From Olivibacter sp. SDN3 (GTDB taxonomy: Bacteria > Bacteroidota > Bacteroidia > Sphingobacteriales > Sphingobacteriaceae), in contig NZ_CP060497.1 in NCBI RefSeq assembly GCF_014334135.1, positions 248,001 through 312,000 of the forward strand: a stretch of 64,000 nucleotides of DNA. The letters run 5' to 3'. Both the position numbers and the translations under genes were made by a program. Shown here in pieces: positions 52,479 to 62,468 of this stretch. Position 1 is the stretch's first letter; each line of letters opens with the position of its first letter. The notes under the pieces were generated by a model, which was given only the letters and a program-made list of their open reading frames with translations, did not search any database and was not told the origin of the DNA.

Positions 52479-54694
52479 TTTAAACGAAGGCTGTTACTAA
52501 CAACGGAGACAGAACTTAAGGCCATTGCGGCACCCGCAATCATTGGATTCAATAAGAATCCGTTGATCGGATAGAGAATCCCTGCCGCAATAGGAATACC
52601 AATCAGGTTATATATAAATGCCCAGAAAAGATTCTGCCTGATCGTTTTAACCGTTTGCCGAGAAAGACGGAGCGCCTTAGGAACCTGCTGTAAATCGGAG
52701 GATACCAAAGTCATTTTTGCTACATCAATCGCTATATCCGATCCTTTTCCCATTGCAATGGAAAGATCTGCCTGTGCCAATGCCTGGCTATCGTTAATAC
52801 CATCGCCAATCATGCCAACAACTTTTCCTTCTGCTTGCAATTTCTTAACGAAATCAGCTTTGTCAGAAGGGTAAACTTCAGCCCTATAATTTGTGATTCC
52901 GACTTGAGAAGCAACGGCCGCCGCTGTTTGCTGGTTATCTCCGGTAAGCATATAGACTTCTATCCCTTTTTTAGTCAGCGTTTCAATAGCTTTTTTGGAT
53001 CCTTCCTTAATCCTATCGGTTATAGCTACTATGGCAAGAACTTGTTTATCATTAAAAAAATAGATAACAGTTTTTGCCTGTTCTTGCAATTCGGAAACTT
53101 GCCTTTTCAGAACTGTGGGAATTTCAACATGAAGCTCATCTAAAAGTTTACGGCTTCCTGCCAAGTATTTATCGCCTTCAAATTTGGCCTCCACACCTTT
53201 ACCCGTAAGGCTTTCAAAATGTTGAACATTTACAGCAACAATTTCCCCTGACTTTAAATACTTTACAATGGCCTCTGCTAAAGGGTGCTCCGACTGTTGT
53301 TCGAGCGCAAGAAAAATGCTTTCCAATTTCGATTGTTCGATCGATAATGCAGCGTTCCAGAGAATATCAGTGACAGTAGGTTTACCTTCTGTTATGGTTC
53401 CGGTTTTATCTAATATAATGGCATTTACTTTATAACCTAGTTCCAATGCCTCTGCGTCTTTTATAAGGATACCATGTTCAGCACCTTTACCAATACCAAC
53501 CATGATTGCTGTGGGAGTAGCAAGGCCAAGTGCACAGGGGCACGCAATTACCAAGACCGTAACCATCGCCAACATACCCTGCGTAAAGGCATGTTCACCT
53601 CCGAGTAACACCCACGTACCTAAGGTAATTAGTGAAATCAGTATAACAATCGGCACAAAAATACCGGCAATTTTATCGACAAGCTTTTGAACAGGGGCTT
53701 TTGATCCCTGGGCATCCTGTACCAACTGGATGATCTGTGACAACATCGTATCGGAACCGACCTTCTCTGCAACAAAACGGAAACTTCCTTTTTGATTGAT
53801 TGTACCGGCATAAACTTTGTCTCCAGTGACCTTGATAACGGCAACAGGCTCGCCCGTAACCATACTCTCATCAACATAGGATGTACCTTCGTATACTGCC
53901 CCATCTACCGGAATTTTTTCTCCTGATCTTACTAATAATTGGTCTCCGACTTGTACCTCCGCAATGGGTATTTCTTTTTCGCCTTCTTCTGTAATGACAA
54001 AGACATTTTTCGGTTGCAATCCGATTAATTTTTTGATGGCGGAAGAGGTATTGGACTTAGCCCGTTCTTCTAGCAATTTGCCTAGCATAATGAACAGGAT
54101 CACTACAGCAGCTGCTTCGTAATATACATGGGGGTGAAGGCCTCTCTGATGCCAGAATTCGGGATAAAAGGTATTGAAAACACTAAAAAGGTAAGCGATA
54201 CCGGTACTTAAAGCCACCAGTGTGTCCATATTGGACCTTCCGTGTTTAGCTTGTCTGTATGCATTGATAAAAAAGCTTTTTCCGAAGATAAAAAGTACAG
54301 GAGTTGACAACGCCAACATGATATAATTGGCGTAGGGCATATCCATTAGGAACATCCCGAGAATAACAATGGGTATAGTTAGAATAGAAGTAGCAACAAT
54401 TCTGGTTTTTAACGTTTTGTATTGATTTTTCTGTGCTTCCTCTTGCACTTCTTTGCCTCTTTCCATATCCAAAACCAGGTCATATCCGATAGATTGGACT
54501 GCTTCCCTGAATTTATTTGGCTGAACTGTAGTCGGATCATATGCGACCTTTACGGTTTGGGTAGCATAGTTCACCTCAGCATTGTTCACTCCGAAGAGTG
54601 ATTTGACCATTGATTCTACGCTTACAGCGCAGGCTGCACAGGTCATTCCCAACACGGGAAGTGAAATGGTTTCTATATTTTCTTTACTTAACAT
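52466..54694 (-). CDS. copA: Cu(I)-exporting P1B-type ATPase (CPC type)
   Basis: 742 residues from the ATG at 54694 ([16 protein letters not shown]); the frame continues 13 codons upstream without a family match. One N-terminal HMA domain with GMTCAAC (about 16-22), eight expected helices, the actuator TGEP loop, the transmembrane metal site CPC (about 384-386, IACPCALGL), phosphorylation motif DKTGT (about 428) and GDGIND (about 628). It exports cytosolic Cu(I) to the periplasm. Followed by the hydrolase-like and small HMA genes; separated from the oxidase gene upstream by a hairpin. Confidence 0.94.
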   Translation of the reverse strand: MLSKENIETISLPVLGMTCAACAVSVESMVKSLFGVNNAEVNYATQTVKVAYDPTTVQPNKFREAVQSIGYDLVLDMERGKEVQEEAQKNQYKTLKTRIVATSILTIPIVILGMFLMDMPYANYIMLALSTPVLFIFGKSFFINAYRQAKHGRSNMDTLVALSTGIAYLFSVFNTFYPEFWHQRGLHPHVYYEAAAVVILFIMLGKLLEERAKSNTSSAIKKLIGLQPKNVFVITEEGEKEIPIAEVQVGDQLLVRSGEKIPVDGAVYEGTSYVDESMVTGEPVAVIKVTGDKVYAGTINQKGSFRFVAEKVGSDTMLSQIIQLVQDAQGSKAPVQKLVDKIAGIFVPIVILISLITLGTWVLLGGEHAFTQGMLAMVTVLVIACPCALGLATPTAIMVGIGKGAEHGILIKDAEALELGYKVNAIILDKTGTITEGKPTVTDILWNAALSIEQSKLESIFLALEQQSEHPLAEAIVKYLKSGEIVAVNVQHFESLTGKGVEAKFEGDKYLAGSRKLLDELHVEIPTVLKRQVSELQEQAKTVIYFFNDKQVLAIVAITDRIKEGSKKAIETLTKKGIEVYMLTGDNQQTAAAVASQVGITNYRAEVYPSDKADFVKKLQAEGKVVGMIGDGINDSQALAQADLSIAMGKGSDIAIDVAKMTLVSSDLQQVPKALRLSRQTVKTIRQNLFWAFIYNLIGIPIAAGILYPINGFLLNPMIAGAAMALSSVSVVSNSLRLKWQK

Positions 54695-54786
54695 TTCCTT
54701 TGATTTTGATAGTACAAAGGTAAACAAGGTCACTACCCGACTCTTTACATGATTCCGAGAAAAGCTTACATAATTTTAACTAAAAG

Positions 54787-54816
54787 AAGTGATGCCCTTT
54801 AAAAAAGGCACCACTT
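54787..54816 (-). terminator. Hairpin between the multicopper oxidase and copA
   Basis: AAGTGATGCC (54787-54796) pairs with GGCACCACTT (54807-54816), one mismatch, 10-base loop. It follows the oxidase stop on the reverse strand and precedes an AT-rich stretch that should hold the copA promoter. Confidence 0.6.
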
Positions 54817-54838
54817 GAGGTAATTACTGTACTAAAAA

Positions 54839-57349
54839 CTAAAATCTTACCAATAAGCCTCCTCCCCAACGGTACCGTGAGTCATATCCTGCTGAAAGAG
54901 ATATCTTTTTCGCTAGCATATATTCAAGGTCCAAATGGTATTCTTTATCTGTATTTGCACGCCAGTTAAAGAACATCCTGGGAAGAAGCCATTGTTCACC
55001 TTCAAGCTCGCCCCGCACACGTCCCTTCATGTTTACACTTACATCCGCTTCAATAAAAAATGGTAACGTATACCTGAAACCCAGTACAGGCAACTCATAA
55101 TCCTGTTCAAAAGTTTGCCTTCCGTTAAATACGTTGTAGTACTTTTGCTGTAACCCGCGAAAACCGACATAAGGTCTTAACCAATCGTTCAGGTACCGTT
55201 CATATGACACCTCTGCCTCGTACTGACCGTCGTAGTTTGCATTTGCTTCCACACGAAAAGCATTTCGGGAGTTAAAGTAGTTGGCCTGTAATTCACTCAT
55301 ATGGCTTTTGGCTGCAAGGCTTCCATAAAAGAACCATTGCCGATCTTCCTTGAATAAGTTCTTCAGAGGCGCATCGGCTAGTGCGGTATCACGTTCGCTT
55401 CCTTCATAATGGACAATGCGTGCCATACCGCTCATCATGTGGTACAGGATATGACAATGAAAGAACCAGTCCTTCTCCTCGTCCGCGGAAAACTCAATGG
55501 TTACGCTGGTCATTGGCGGAACGTCTACGGTATGTTTAAGAGGGGAATACTCTCCATTTTTGTTCAGCACCCTGAAGAAGTGCCCATGCAAATGCATAGG
55601 ATGATTCATCATCGTGGTGTTCTCCAAAGTGAACTGTACAACTTCTCCTTTTTTTATGTTGATCATATCAGCTTCGGAAAGCACTTTTTTATTGATCGAC
55701 CACACGTAACGGTACATATTGCCCGTCAGTGTAAGATGATAATTCTTTTTTGGACGTGCGGGATCAAAAGTGGTCTTTTCCAAAGCTTTCAACATGTCAT
55801 AATTAAACACCACCTCTTCCGTTGAATCCGGCCCCATCTGGCGACCGGTCATTTCGCCGTGCATAGAATGATCTATTGCTTTTTCACTTGGCTTACTTTC
55901 TTCCATATGCCGCCTATGTGCCATATGATCGGCGCTGTCCGGTTCCATCTTCATTTTTCCCACGTCGTTACTCTCCTTCTTGTGTCCGCGATGATCCTGT
56001 TTTTGTAGGGAATCCTTCATCTTTATCCCATCATCCATCTTCATGTCATGACCGGAATGCTGATTATCGGTGGGGGGCTGTTTTTTCCGGGAAACTTTTT
56101 TTGGAGCCTTGTTCTTTTCTTCCATACCGCCCATGTCCATCCCTTCCATATCCATGTTTTCCATCGTTCCGTGGTCCATACCGCTCATTTTCATTCGTCC
56201 CGGAAAATTCACCGTCATATCCATCATCATTTTATCCATATTCCATACATCGGGTCTGGAAATGTTTCTTGCCATTACCTTCTCACCGGAACCGATAAAA
56301 ACGGAAGTGGAGCCGGAAACATCCTGGGGAGTTGCCCGCAATTCATAAGCACCATCAGATGGCACGGTAATAAGGAAATCGTACGTTTCTGCCGTTCCGA
56401 TCAATATCTTATCAATGGATATGGGAGTAACGTCCAAGCCATCTGCGGATATAAGGCGTATTTTTCCACCTCCATAATTCAGGTAAAAATAAGTGGAAGA
56501 GGAGCCGTTGATCACTCTTACCCGAAGACGATCACCCGGCTTATATTGCGACAGATCAATGGAACGTTTTCCGTTTACCAGAAAGGCATCGTAATAGACA
56601 TCAGAAAGATCCATTGCAGGCATCCTTGTCCATGCACTTTTTACCCTCTGAAAATAAGACCCGTGTGAAATCAGTTTATCAAGGCTTTGCGCATACCCCT
56701 TTTTGATGGTATACCACTCACTTGCGGGATCGTTACGCCGGAGTGTGCGGTGAACTTCCGACGGATTTTCATTGGTCCAGTCTGAGAGCAATAAAACAAC
56801 CTCATGGTCAACGGGATGTGTTTTCTTTCTGGGATGTATTAGGATAGGCCCGTATAGCCCACTCTGTTCCTGTAGCATCGTGTGGGAGTGGTACCAATAG
56901 GTACCGCTCTGTTTTAAAGGGAAGACAAACTTCCGGACACCTCCCGGTTTTATGGGTGGAGTGGTAAGATAAGGAACACCGTCTTCAATATTGGGTAATA
57001 ATAGCCCGTGCCAGTGCGTGGAGGTCTCGTGATGATGCAGCCTATTATGAACATAAATAACAGCTGTATCGCCCTCGGTGAACTCAAGTGTCGGTGCCGG
57101 AATCTGCCCGTTTACGGCAATTCCCTTTACTTCTTTGTTGTTTGCGTAATTGACCGTTGTATCGCTCACATAAAGATGATAGGTAACCGTTTTTCCCGGA
57201 CCTTCCGCCATTTCCATTTTATGGGGGGGCAGATTGTCAACCGCGTTTTTATTAGGATGCGTATGCTGCGCCGAGACCATAGTAGCAAATGCTAACGGAA
57301 AGGCTACCAATATTATTTTCATTATATTTTTACTTTTCATCATCTTCAT
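54839..57349 (-). CDS. Multicopper oxidase (PcoA/CopA-like) fused to a C-terminal outer-membrane-type barrel domain
   Basis: 836 residues, far longer than usual oxidases. A signal peptide ends near MVSAQ. Cupredoxin copper sites are HWHG (about 110), YWYHSHTM (about 152), HPMHLHGHFF (about 580) and HCHILYH (about 630). Between domains 2 and 3 lies a Met/His/Asp-rich insert (about 395-500, MDHGTMENMDMEGMDMGG and similar) suited to copper binding. From about 665 the protein changes to aromatic strands ending GGGLLVRF, resembling a PcoB/CopB outer membrane domain. It probably oxidises Cu(I) in the periplasm. The CPH-type ATPase gene stop is 8 bases upstream of its start. Confidence 0.88.
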   Translation of the reverse strand: MKMMKSKNIMKIILVAFPLAFATMVSAQHTHPNKNAVDNLPPHKMEMAEGPGKTVTYHLYVSDTTVNYANNKEVKGIAVNGQIPAPTLEFTEGDTAVIYVHNRLHHHETSTHWHGLLLPNIEDGVPYLTTPPIKPGGVRKFVFPLKQSGTYWYHSHTMLQEQSGLYGPILIHPRKKTHPVDHEVVLLLSDWTNENPSEVHRTLRRNDPASEWYTIKKGYAQSLDKLISHGSYFQRVKSAWTRMPAMDLSDVYYDAFLVNGKRSIDLSQYKPGDRLRVRVINGSSSTYFYLNYGGGKIRLISADGLDVTPISIDKILIGTAETYDFLITVPSDGAYELRATPQDVSGSTSVFIGSGEKVMARNISRPDVWNMDKMMMDMTVNFPGRMKMSGMDHGTMENMDMEGMDMGGMEEKNKAPKKVSRKKQPPTDNQHSGHDMKMDDGIKMKDSLQKQDHRGHKKESNDVGKMKMEPDSADHMAHRRHMEESKPSEKAIDHSMHGEMTGRQMGPDSTEEVVFNYDMLKALEKTTFDPARPKKNYHLTLTGNMYRYVWSINKKVLSEADMINIKKGEVVQFTLENTTMMNHPMHLHGHFFRVLNKNGEYSPLKHTVDVPPMTSVTIEFSADEEKDWFFHCHILYHMMSGMARIVHYEGSERDTALADAPLKNLFKEDRQWFFYGSLAAKSHMSELQANYFNSRNAFRVEANANYDGQYEAEVSYERYLNDWLRPYVGFRGLQQKYYNVFNGRQTFEQDYELPVLGFRYTLPFFIEADVSVNMKGRVRGELEGEQWLLPRMFFNWRANTDKEYHLDLEYMLAKKISLSAGYDSRYRWGGGLLVRF

Positions 57350-57357
57350 CCTTTATT

Positions 57358-59448
57358 TCAGTTTCCAACTTTTAATAGACTGGCATTGATGGCAACGACG
57401 ACGGTACTCACCGTCATTAAAATGGCGCCCGCAGCGGGACTCAAAAGAATTCCTTGACCGTAAAGGATGCCCGCAGCCAACGGTAAGGCGATAATATTGT
57501 AACCGGTGGCCCATACCAGGTTTTGGATCATTTTGCGATAGGTAGCCTTTCCAAAAAGTATCAGGTTAACGACATCTTTTGGGTTACTGTTCACCAAAAC
57601 GATACCTGCTGTTTCTGCCGCTATATCGGATCCTGAGCCAACGGCAATACCCACATCGGCCTGGGCCAGTGCGGGCGCATCGTTGACACCGTCACCGGTC
57701 ATGGCCACATATTCACCTCTTGTTTGCAGTTCCTTGATTTTTTCCAGTTTCTGATGAGGTAAAACCTCTGCAAAAAAACTATTCATACCGAGCTTTTCAG
57801 CGACAGATGCGGCTACTTTTTTATTGTCTCCTGTTAACAGGATGGATTTAATATGGTGGTCGTGTAATGTACGGATAGCATCCGCAGATTCCGGACGTAT
57901 CGTGTCGGCCAATGCAATATAGCCGATTGGGACTTCATCAATTAGTACAAATACGATGGTGGATGCTTCATCCGACTCCTGTTCGCCTGGTAAATCCAGT
58001 TTATTTTCTTTAAGGTAACCCGGACTAACGACCTTTATTTGCTTTCCCTCCACATCAGCTTCCACTCCTTTACCGGTGATAGCGTTGAAATTCTGTGTTT
58101 TTGGGATATCGATTTGAAGCTCTTTTACCTTTTGGATAATACCCGTAGCGATGGGATGTTCTGAATTTTGTTCTAAAGCCGAAGCAAATCGTAGTATTGC
58201 ATGCTCATTCAGGCCGCTTTGATAACTAACGACCTTTGATACCTCAAATTTACCAACAGTGAGTGTTCCTGTCTTGTCGAAAACCAGGGTGGTGATTTTA
58301 CGAGCATTTTCAAAGGCAGTCCGATTTTTAATTAACAAACCATTTTTAGCGGATTGAGCAGTCGATTTGGCAACTACCAAAGGAACGGCTAAACCAAGTG
58401 CATGAGGACAGCAGATAACAATTACGGTGACCATACGCTCGATGGAAAAGGCCAAATCTTTCCCTCCTGCAAAATACCAGTAAGAGAAAGTTATGATACC
58501 TGCCAAGATAGCGATCAAGGTAAGCCATCTGGCAGCAGTATTGGCCAGGAGCTGCGTTTTGGATTTCGAATGCTGTGCGTCCTGAACAAGTTGAATCACT
58601 TGAGATAAATAGGATTGTTCTGCCCCATGTGCGACTGAAATCCGGATGGCTCCGTTTCCGTTAATAGATCCGGCAATTACTTCATTTCCTTTCCGCTTCA
58701 GCACTGGTTTCGACTCACCTGTAAGCATGCTTTCATTTAAAAAACTTTCACCGTCTATGATGGTGCCATCGGCTGCAACTTTCTCCCCAGGTTTGATCAG
58801 TATGACATCGTCTTTTTTCAGATCAGCAGTTTTGATGTCATTGACATGGTCACCCGTTATCAGATGCGCTTCGTCCGGCATCAGTTGTACGAGCAATTCA
58901 AGCTCTCTGGAGGCACCGGCAATGGATTTCATTTCGATCCAATGCCCCAACAGCATAATCAGGATCAAGGTTGCCAGTTCCCAGAAAAAATCCATCCCCG
59001 CTAGTCCAAATACCGTTGCAACACTATATCCATAGGCAACTGTGATGGCAAAACCAATCAGCGTCATCATGCCTGGATCTTTACTACGCATTTCATCCGC
59101 CCACCCTTTAAGGAAAGGCCATCCGCCGTAAAAGAATACGAATGATGAAAGTGCGGCCAGAACATATTGATCTCCCGGAAATTCGATATAAATATTAAGC
59201 CATTGCTGAATCATGTGAGACAGGAGAAGTATTGGAACGGTAAGTATTAGCACTACATAAAAGCGCTTACGGAAATCAGCAATCATCATCGCATGATGGT
59301 CGTGTCCCGCATGCCCCATGGGTCGATTGTGTTCATGGTTTGCCTCGTGTTCTGGTTTTGAATTCTTAATCTGTTCATGAGCATTATGACCATGGCCATG
59401 GTGGCCGTGATGAGCGGCATCGTTTCCTTGAGAATGAGAATGTTCCAT
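57358..59448 (-). CDS. copB: Copper/silver P1B-type ATPase (CPH type, CopB group)
   Basis: 696 residues. Instead of an HMA domain it has a His-rich N-terminus (about 1-55, clusters such as HHGHHGHGHNAHE), the usual metal-binding feature of the CopB group. The transmembrane site is CPH (about 346-348, IVICCPHALGLAVP), with TGES, DKTGT (about 391) and GDGVND (about 585). It moves Cu(II)/Cu(I) or Ag(I) out of the cytosol. Together with the CPC-type CopA this gives the cell two distinct copper exporters. It precedes the multicopper oxidase in one unit. Confidence 0.92.
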   Translation of the reverse strand: MEHSHSQGNDAAHHGHHGHGHNAHEQIKNSKPEHEANHEHNRPMGHAGHDHHAMMIADFRKRFYVVLILTVPILLLSHMIQQWLNIYIEFPGDQYVLAALSSFVFFYGGWPFLKGWADEMRSKDPGMMTLIGFAITVAYGYSVATVFGLAGMDFFWELATLILIMLLGHWIEMKSIAGASRELELLVQLMPDEAHLITGDHVNDIKTADLKKDDVILIKPGEKVAADGTIIDGESFLNESMLTGESKPVLKRKGNEVIAGSINGNGAIRISVAHGAEQSYLSQVIQLVQDAQHSKSKTQLLANTAARWLTLIAILAGIITFSYWYFAGGKDLAFSIERMVTVIVICCPHALGLAVPLVVAKSTAQSAKNGLLIKNRTAFENARKITTLVFDKTGTLTVGKFEVSKVVSYQSGLNEHAILRFASALEQNSEHPIATGIIQKVKELQIDIPKTQNFNAITGKGVEADVEGKQIKVVSPGYLKENKLDLPGEQESDEASTIVFVLIDEVPIGYIALADTIRPESADAIRTLHDHHIKSILLTGDNKKVAASVAEKLGMNSFFAEVLPHQKLEKIKELQTRGEYVAMTGDGVNDAPALAQADVGIAVGSGSDIAAETAGIVLVNSNPKDVVNLILFGKATYRKMIQNLVWATGYNIIALPLAAGILYGQGILLSPAAGAILMTVSTVVVAINASLLKVGN

Positions 59449-59474
59449 AATTGTTAGTTTATTCGGTTTATACT

Positions 59475-59951
59475 TTACAATTTAGCATCGATCTTGTTTC
59501 GTAGTCCCTTAGACCAATTGATCAGAAGATCAACTTCCTCCTTCGTTAATCTTGCATCCCTATGAATCAGTGTATATGACTTTAGCGGCATAGCTCCATC
59601 CTTCAATTGACTTTCGATAGATCGAAGCTTATTGTATTGCTTCTTTATTGGATATGATCCGAATTCATCCAAATTAAGTTCCTTTTTTCCATGGATAATA
59701 TGGTTTTCCATCAACTTCGCAAAAGGCTGTACACTACTGTACCAAGGATATGCTGTACGATTACTATGACAGTCAAGGCATGCCTTTTTTAACACGGCAT
59801 TTACCCTTTGCGGAACGTTGTATATATGATTAATGGCATTTACTCCTGCCGCTCCATTGTTCTTTTCCTGTTTCGGAATAAATTGTATAATCACTACAGC
59901 TAACAATACAAAAATTCCAATGACAACTACCGATTTGCTTAATTTGTTCAT
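59475..59951 (-). CDS. Haem-binding domain protein (c-type CxxCH)
   Basis: 158 residues. One N-terminal membrane anchor (SKSVVVIGIFVLLAVVIIQF), then a periplasmic domain with a single haem attachment site KKACLDCHSNRTAYPWYSSV (CLDCH about 55-59). The conserved DGAMPLKSYTLIHRDARLTK (about 117-136) supplies a Met suited to axial ligation. It matches the haem_bd domain family of Bacteroidota. Such proteins may pass electrons or buffer redox state in metal-stress loci. It is 26 bases upstream of the CPH ATPase gene, in the copper operon. Confidence 0.85.
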   Translation of the reverse strand: MNKLSKSVVVIGIFVLLAVVIIQFIPKQEKNNGAAGVNAINHIYNVPQRVNAVLKKACLDCHSNRTAYPWYSSVQPFAKLMENHIIHGKKELNLDEFGSYPIKKQYNKLRSIESQLKDGAMPLKSYTLIHRDARLTKEEVDLLINWSKGLRNKIDAKL

Positions 59952-60031
59952 AAGAATATTTACTTAAAGTTAAATAATTTCGCTGTTTTAGCCATTTTTT
60001 TCTCATTTATTATAATAACATAATAAAGAGG

Positions 60032-61240
60032 CTAAGCTTCCTGTAAAGGATGTTTTCCCTTTTTCAGTATATACTCGCTATAAAGTAAATAAGCACCGGT
60101 AACCACCAATTTATTGCCTGCTTTTAAACCCGATCTAATTTCAACTTTATCGAAGGATTCCAATCCAGTGGTTACTTTTCTTGGTTCAAAGCGTTCTTCA
60201 TCTATGGCAACCCATACATGTCGGGTATTGCCATCATTAATAACGGCATTTATAGGAATTGACAAATATTCTGACGACGATTTTTTGGAGAGAATGATAT
60301 TAGCTTGCATCCCGGGTTGCCAACGATTATCAGGATTGGTGATGCTTCCGCGAATCTGCAAAATTTGCTCGCTGCTTGCGAGGTTCGGTGTTATAAATTG
60401 AAGGGTCATATCCTGCGGGTCATTCTCCCAGCCGGCAACAATTACCTTTAGTTTTTGCCCTTCCTTTATTTCACCAATTTCAGAAGGATACACATCTGCC
60501 TCGACCCACAGATTATTATAGTTTTCTAATTGTAGCAAAGTAGAACCTTCCGATACATACTGGCCTTCGGTAACAGAAATCTCCGAAACTTTGCCGCTTT
60601 GCGGCGCATAATACGTAATGTAAGGATTTGTTCTTTTTGTATCTGCCAGGTGTTTGATTTGCGTATCGGATTGGCCATATAGAATCAGTTTCTGTTTGGA
60701 AGCTTTATGAATATCCTGAAATCTCCTGTCGTTATTGAACTGCGCGGATTGTGCAAGCGCCATCAGGTATTCTTCTTGCAAGGTCAACAATTCTTCTGAG
60801 TAAATTTTATAAATTGCCTGCCCTTTTCCGACTGATACGCCTGTCTCTTTTACATATAGTTCTTCGATCCTCCCCGCAACCCTGCTGCTAATAAACGTCG
60901 TCTGTTCCGGATTGACAACAAGTTTTCCATTTAAATAACTATTGTCTTCAAATCCTTCGGTTCCGATTATAACTGTTGTGATGTTAGCCAATGCCTGCTG
61001 ATCCTTACTGAGAGTCAGACCTTTGTCTTTATTGTTTTTATCGAAGGGGACAAGATCCATACCACAGATGGGACAGGTCCCCGGTTTATTCTGAACGATC
61101 TGCGGATGCATTGGGCAGGTATAAGTTTTAACTGAAACGTTCCCTTCCAGATCTTTCTTTTTTTTCGTGCATGCAGCAATTATAATGGACGGCGAGACAA
61201 CCGTGAATAGTACTGACTTCAAAAAAGTTTCTCTTTTCAT
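60032..61240 (-). CDS. cusB: Cus-type RND periplasmic adaptor with heavy-metal-binding zinc-ribbon-like domain
   Basis: 402 residues from the ATG at 61240 (MKRETFLKSVLFTVVSPSII); an upstream in-frame ATG at 61276 would overlap the preceding gene. The leader ends at a Cys (SIIIAAC), so a lipoprotein. A metal-binding domain follows at once: YTCPMHPQIVQNKPGTCPIC then GMDLVPF (about 43-69), the CPMHP/CPICGM module that captures Cu/Ag. Then the adaptor domains (SSRVAGRIEELYVKETGVSV, YYAPQSGKVSEISVTEGQYV). It links the CusA pump and the outer channel. The second adaptor gene is 1 base upstream. Confidence 0.88.
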   Translation of the reverse strand: MKRETFLKSVLFTVVSPSIIIAACTKKKKDLEGNVSVKTYTCPMHPQIVQNKPGTCPICGMDLVPFDKNNKDKGLTLSKDQQALANITTVIIGTEGFEDNSYLNGKLVVNPEQTTFISSRVAGRIEELYVKETGVSVGKGQAIYKIYSEELLTLQEEYLMALAQSAQFNNDRRFQDIHKASKQKLILYGQSDTQIKHLADTKRTNPYITYYAPQSGKVSEISVTEGQYVSEGSTLLQLENYNNLWVEADVYPSEIGEIKEGQKLKVIVAGWENDPQDMTLQFITPNLASSEQILQIRGSITNPDNRWQPGMQANIILSKKSSSEYLSIPINAVINDGNTRHVWVAIDEERFEPRKVTTGLESFDKVEIRSGLKAGNKLVVTGAYLLYSEYILKKGKHPLQEA

Positions 61241-61241
61241 A

Positions 61242-62468
61242 TTAACTATCTTTTTGGGTGATGATGAAACTTTCACTATCTACGAGATAATAAGCGTTTT
61301 CCGCGACGGACCAGTGACTGATGTTATCCAATACTTGAACTTGTCCATCTACAGTAACACCGCTTTTAACTTCCGTAGGCACAAAAACGCTCCCCTGCTT
61401 TTTAAACACAATGGACCGACCGCCCAGTTTTAATACAGCCTGCTTCGGAAGCCACCAACCGCTAGCGATCGTTGTTGGGATTTTTCCACGTAGTAACTCA
61501 CCAACCCGGAGATTCGTGGTTGCCCCATAAACCCTCGCCAGCGTGAAATTTTCCCCTGCCCTGTAGGTCGGTTCGAGCAGCTCAATCTTATCCAAATAAC
61601 TTTTGTCCGGGTTTGCTGTGCTATTGTAGAGTATTCTTGCATTTAATTTGACCATGGAAGCCAGTTGAGGAGCGATGGAAAACTCTGCAATCAGATCCCT
61701 GTTGGTATAAATATTGAACAATCCCTGGCCCACGCTGACATACTGCCCTTCCCGTAGTATCAGTGGGGTAGTAGTTACAGTGGTTGGAGTGCTCGTTGCG
61801 CTGCCTGGAGACATGGAATTCCCTCCCGACATCCCCCCCATACCGCCATCTGTGCTAGGAGCCGGAGCTACCGCTGTAACCGGAGCTGGGGATGTGCCTT
61901 TTTCCAAGATGTAGCCATCCGCTGGACTATAGATGGATACCCGATAGTCCGGTTGACCTTTCTGTAATATGCTATTAATCTGCTGCTGCGTTAAACCGAG
62001 AAAACGAAGCTTGTTGGTTGCCTTGTTGTATAACTGCTCGTTGGTCACTTTATTTCCCTTCAGCAGTAATAATTCCCGCTGTGCTGAAACCAGTTCAGGG
62101 GAGTATATTTGCATGATCAGTTGGCCACGCCTGACAGGCTGATAGTTATATTTTATATACAGTTTTTCAATTCTTCCTCCAACACGGGCGCTGATCGATG
62201 TATTATTTCTGGTATCAAGCGTCACTTTGCCGGGAACTTCAACCATCAAAACCTGTATACCGCTATCGGCCTTAGTAGTCGATATACTGGCTTTAATCTG
62301 TTCATTTACCGGTTTCAATAACGATTGAAGACTAGTATCTACTGGAGACTCTCCGTGCTGTTCGTGTCCCTTACTCGGAACCTGATCGGGTTTTCCCTGC
62401 CGACAACCAATGATCAGAGCCGTCAAGCAAAAAAGCACTATACGCTTATTTATAAAGTTCTTTCTCAT
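61242..62468 (-). CDS. Cus-type RND periplasmic adaptor, second copy
   Basis: 408 residues. Lipoprotein signal IVLFCLTALIIGC (Cys about 22), then a His-containing linker (KGHEQHGESP). Adaptor barrel-sandwich motif SARVGGRIEKLYIKYNYQPV (about 93-112) and VSIYSPADGYILEKG, with a Gly/Met/Ser-rich insert (GGMGGMSGGNSMSPGS, about 208-223) inside that domain. Unlike the next adaptor it lacks the CPMHP/CPICGM module. Two adjacent adaptors in one Cus operon suggest a heteromeric adaptor ring or a division of labour. It overlaps the TolC-like gene by 23 bases. Confidence 0.87.
   Translation of the reverse strand: MRKNFINKRIVLFCLTALIIGCRQGKPDQVPSKGHEQHGESPVDTSLQSLLKPVNEQIKASISTTKADSGIQVLMVEVPGKVTLDTRNNTSISARVGGRIEKLYIKYNYQPVRRGQLIMQIYSPELVSAQRELLLLKGNKVTNEQLYNKATNKLRFLGLTQQQINSILQKGQPDYRVSIYSPADGYILEKGTSPAPVTAVAPAPSTDGGMGGMSGGNSMSPGSATSTPTTVTTTPLILREGQYVSVGQGLFNIYTNRDLIAEFSIAPQLASMVKLNARILYNSTANPDKSYLDKIELLEPTYRAGENFTLARVYGATTNLRVGELLRGKIPTTIASGWWLPKQAVLKLGGRSIVFKKQGSVFVPTEVKSGVTVDGQVQVLDNISHWSVAENAYYLVDSESFIITQKDS

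Noticed and set aside
55876-56668. Overlapping forward frames opposite the multicopper oxidase
   Set aside because: Complement of the Met/His-rich coding insert; no independent evidence.
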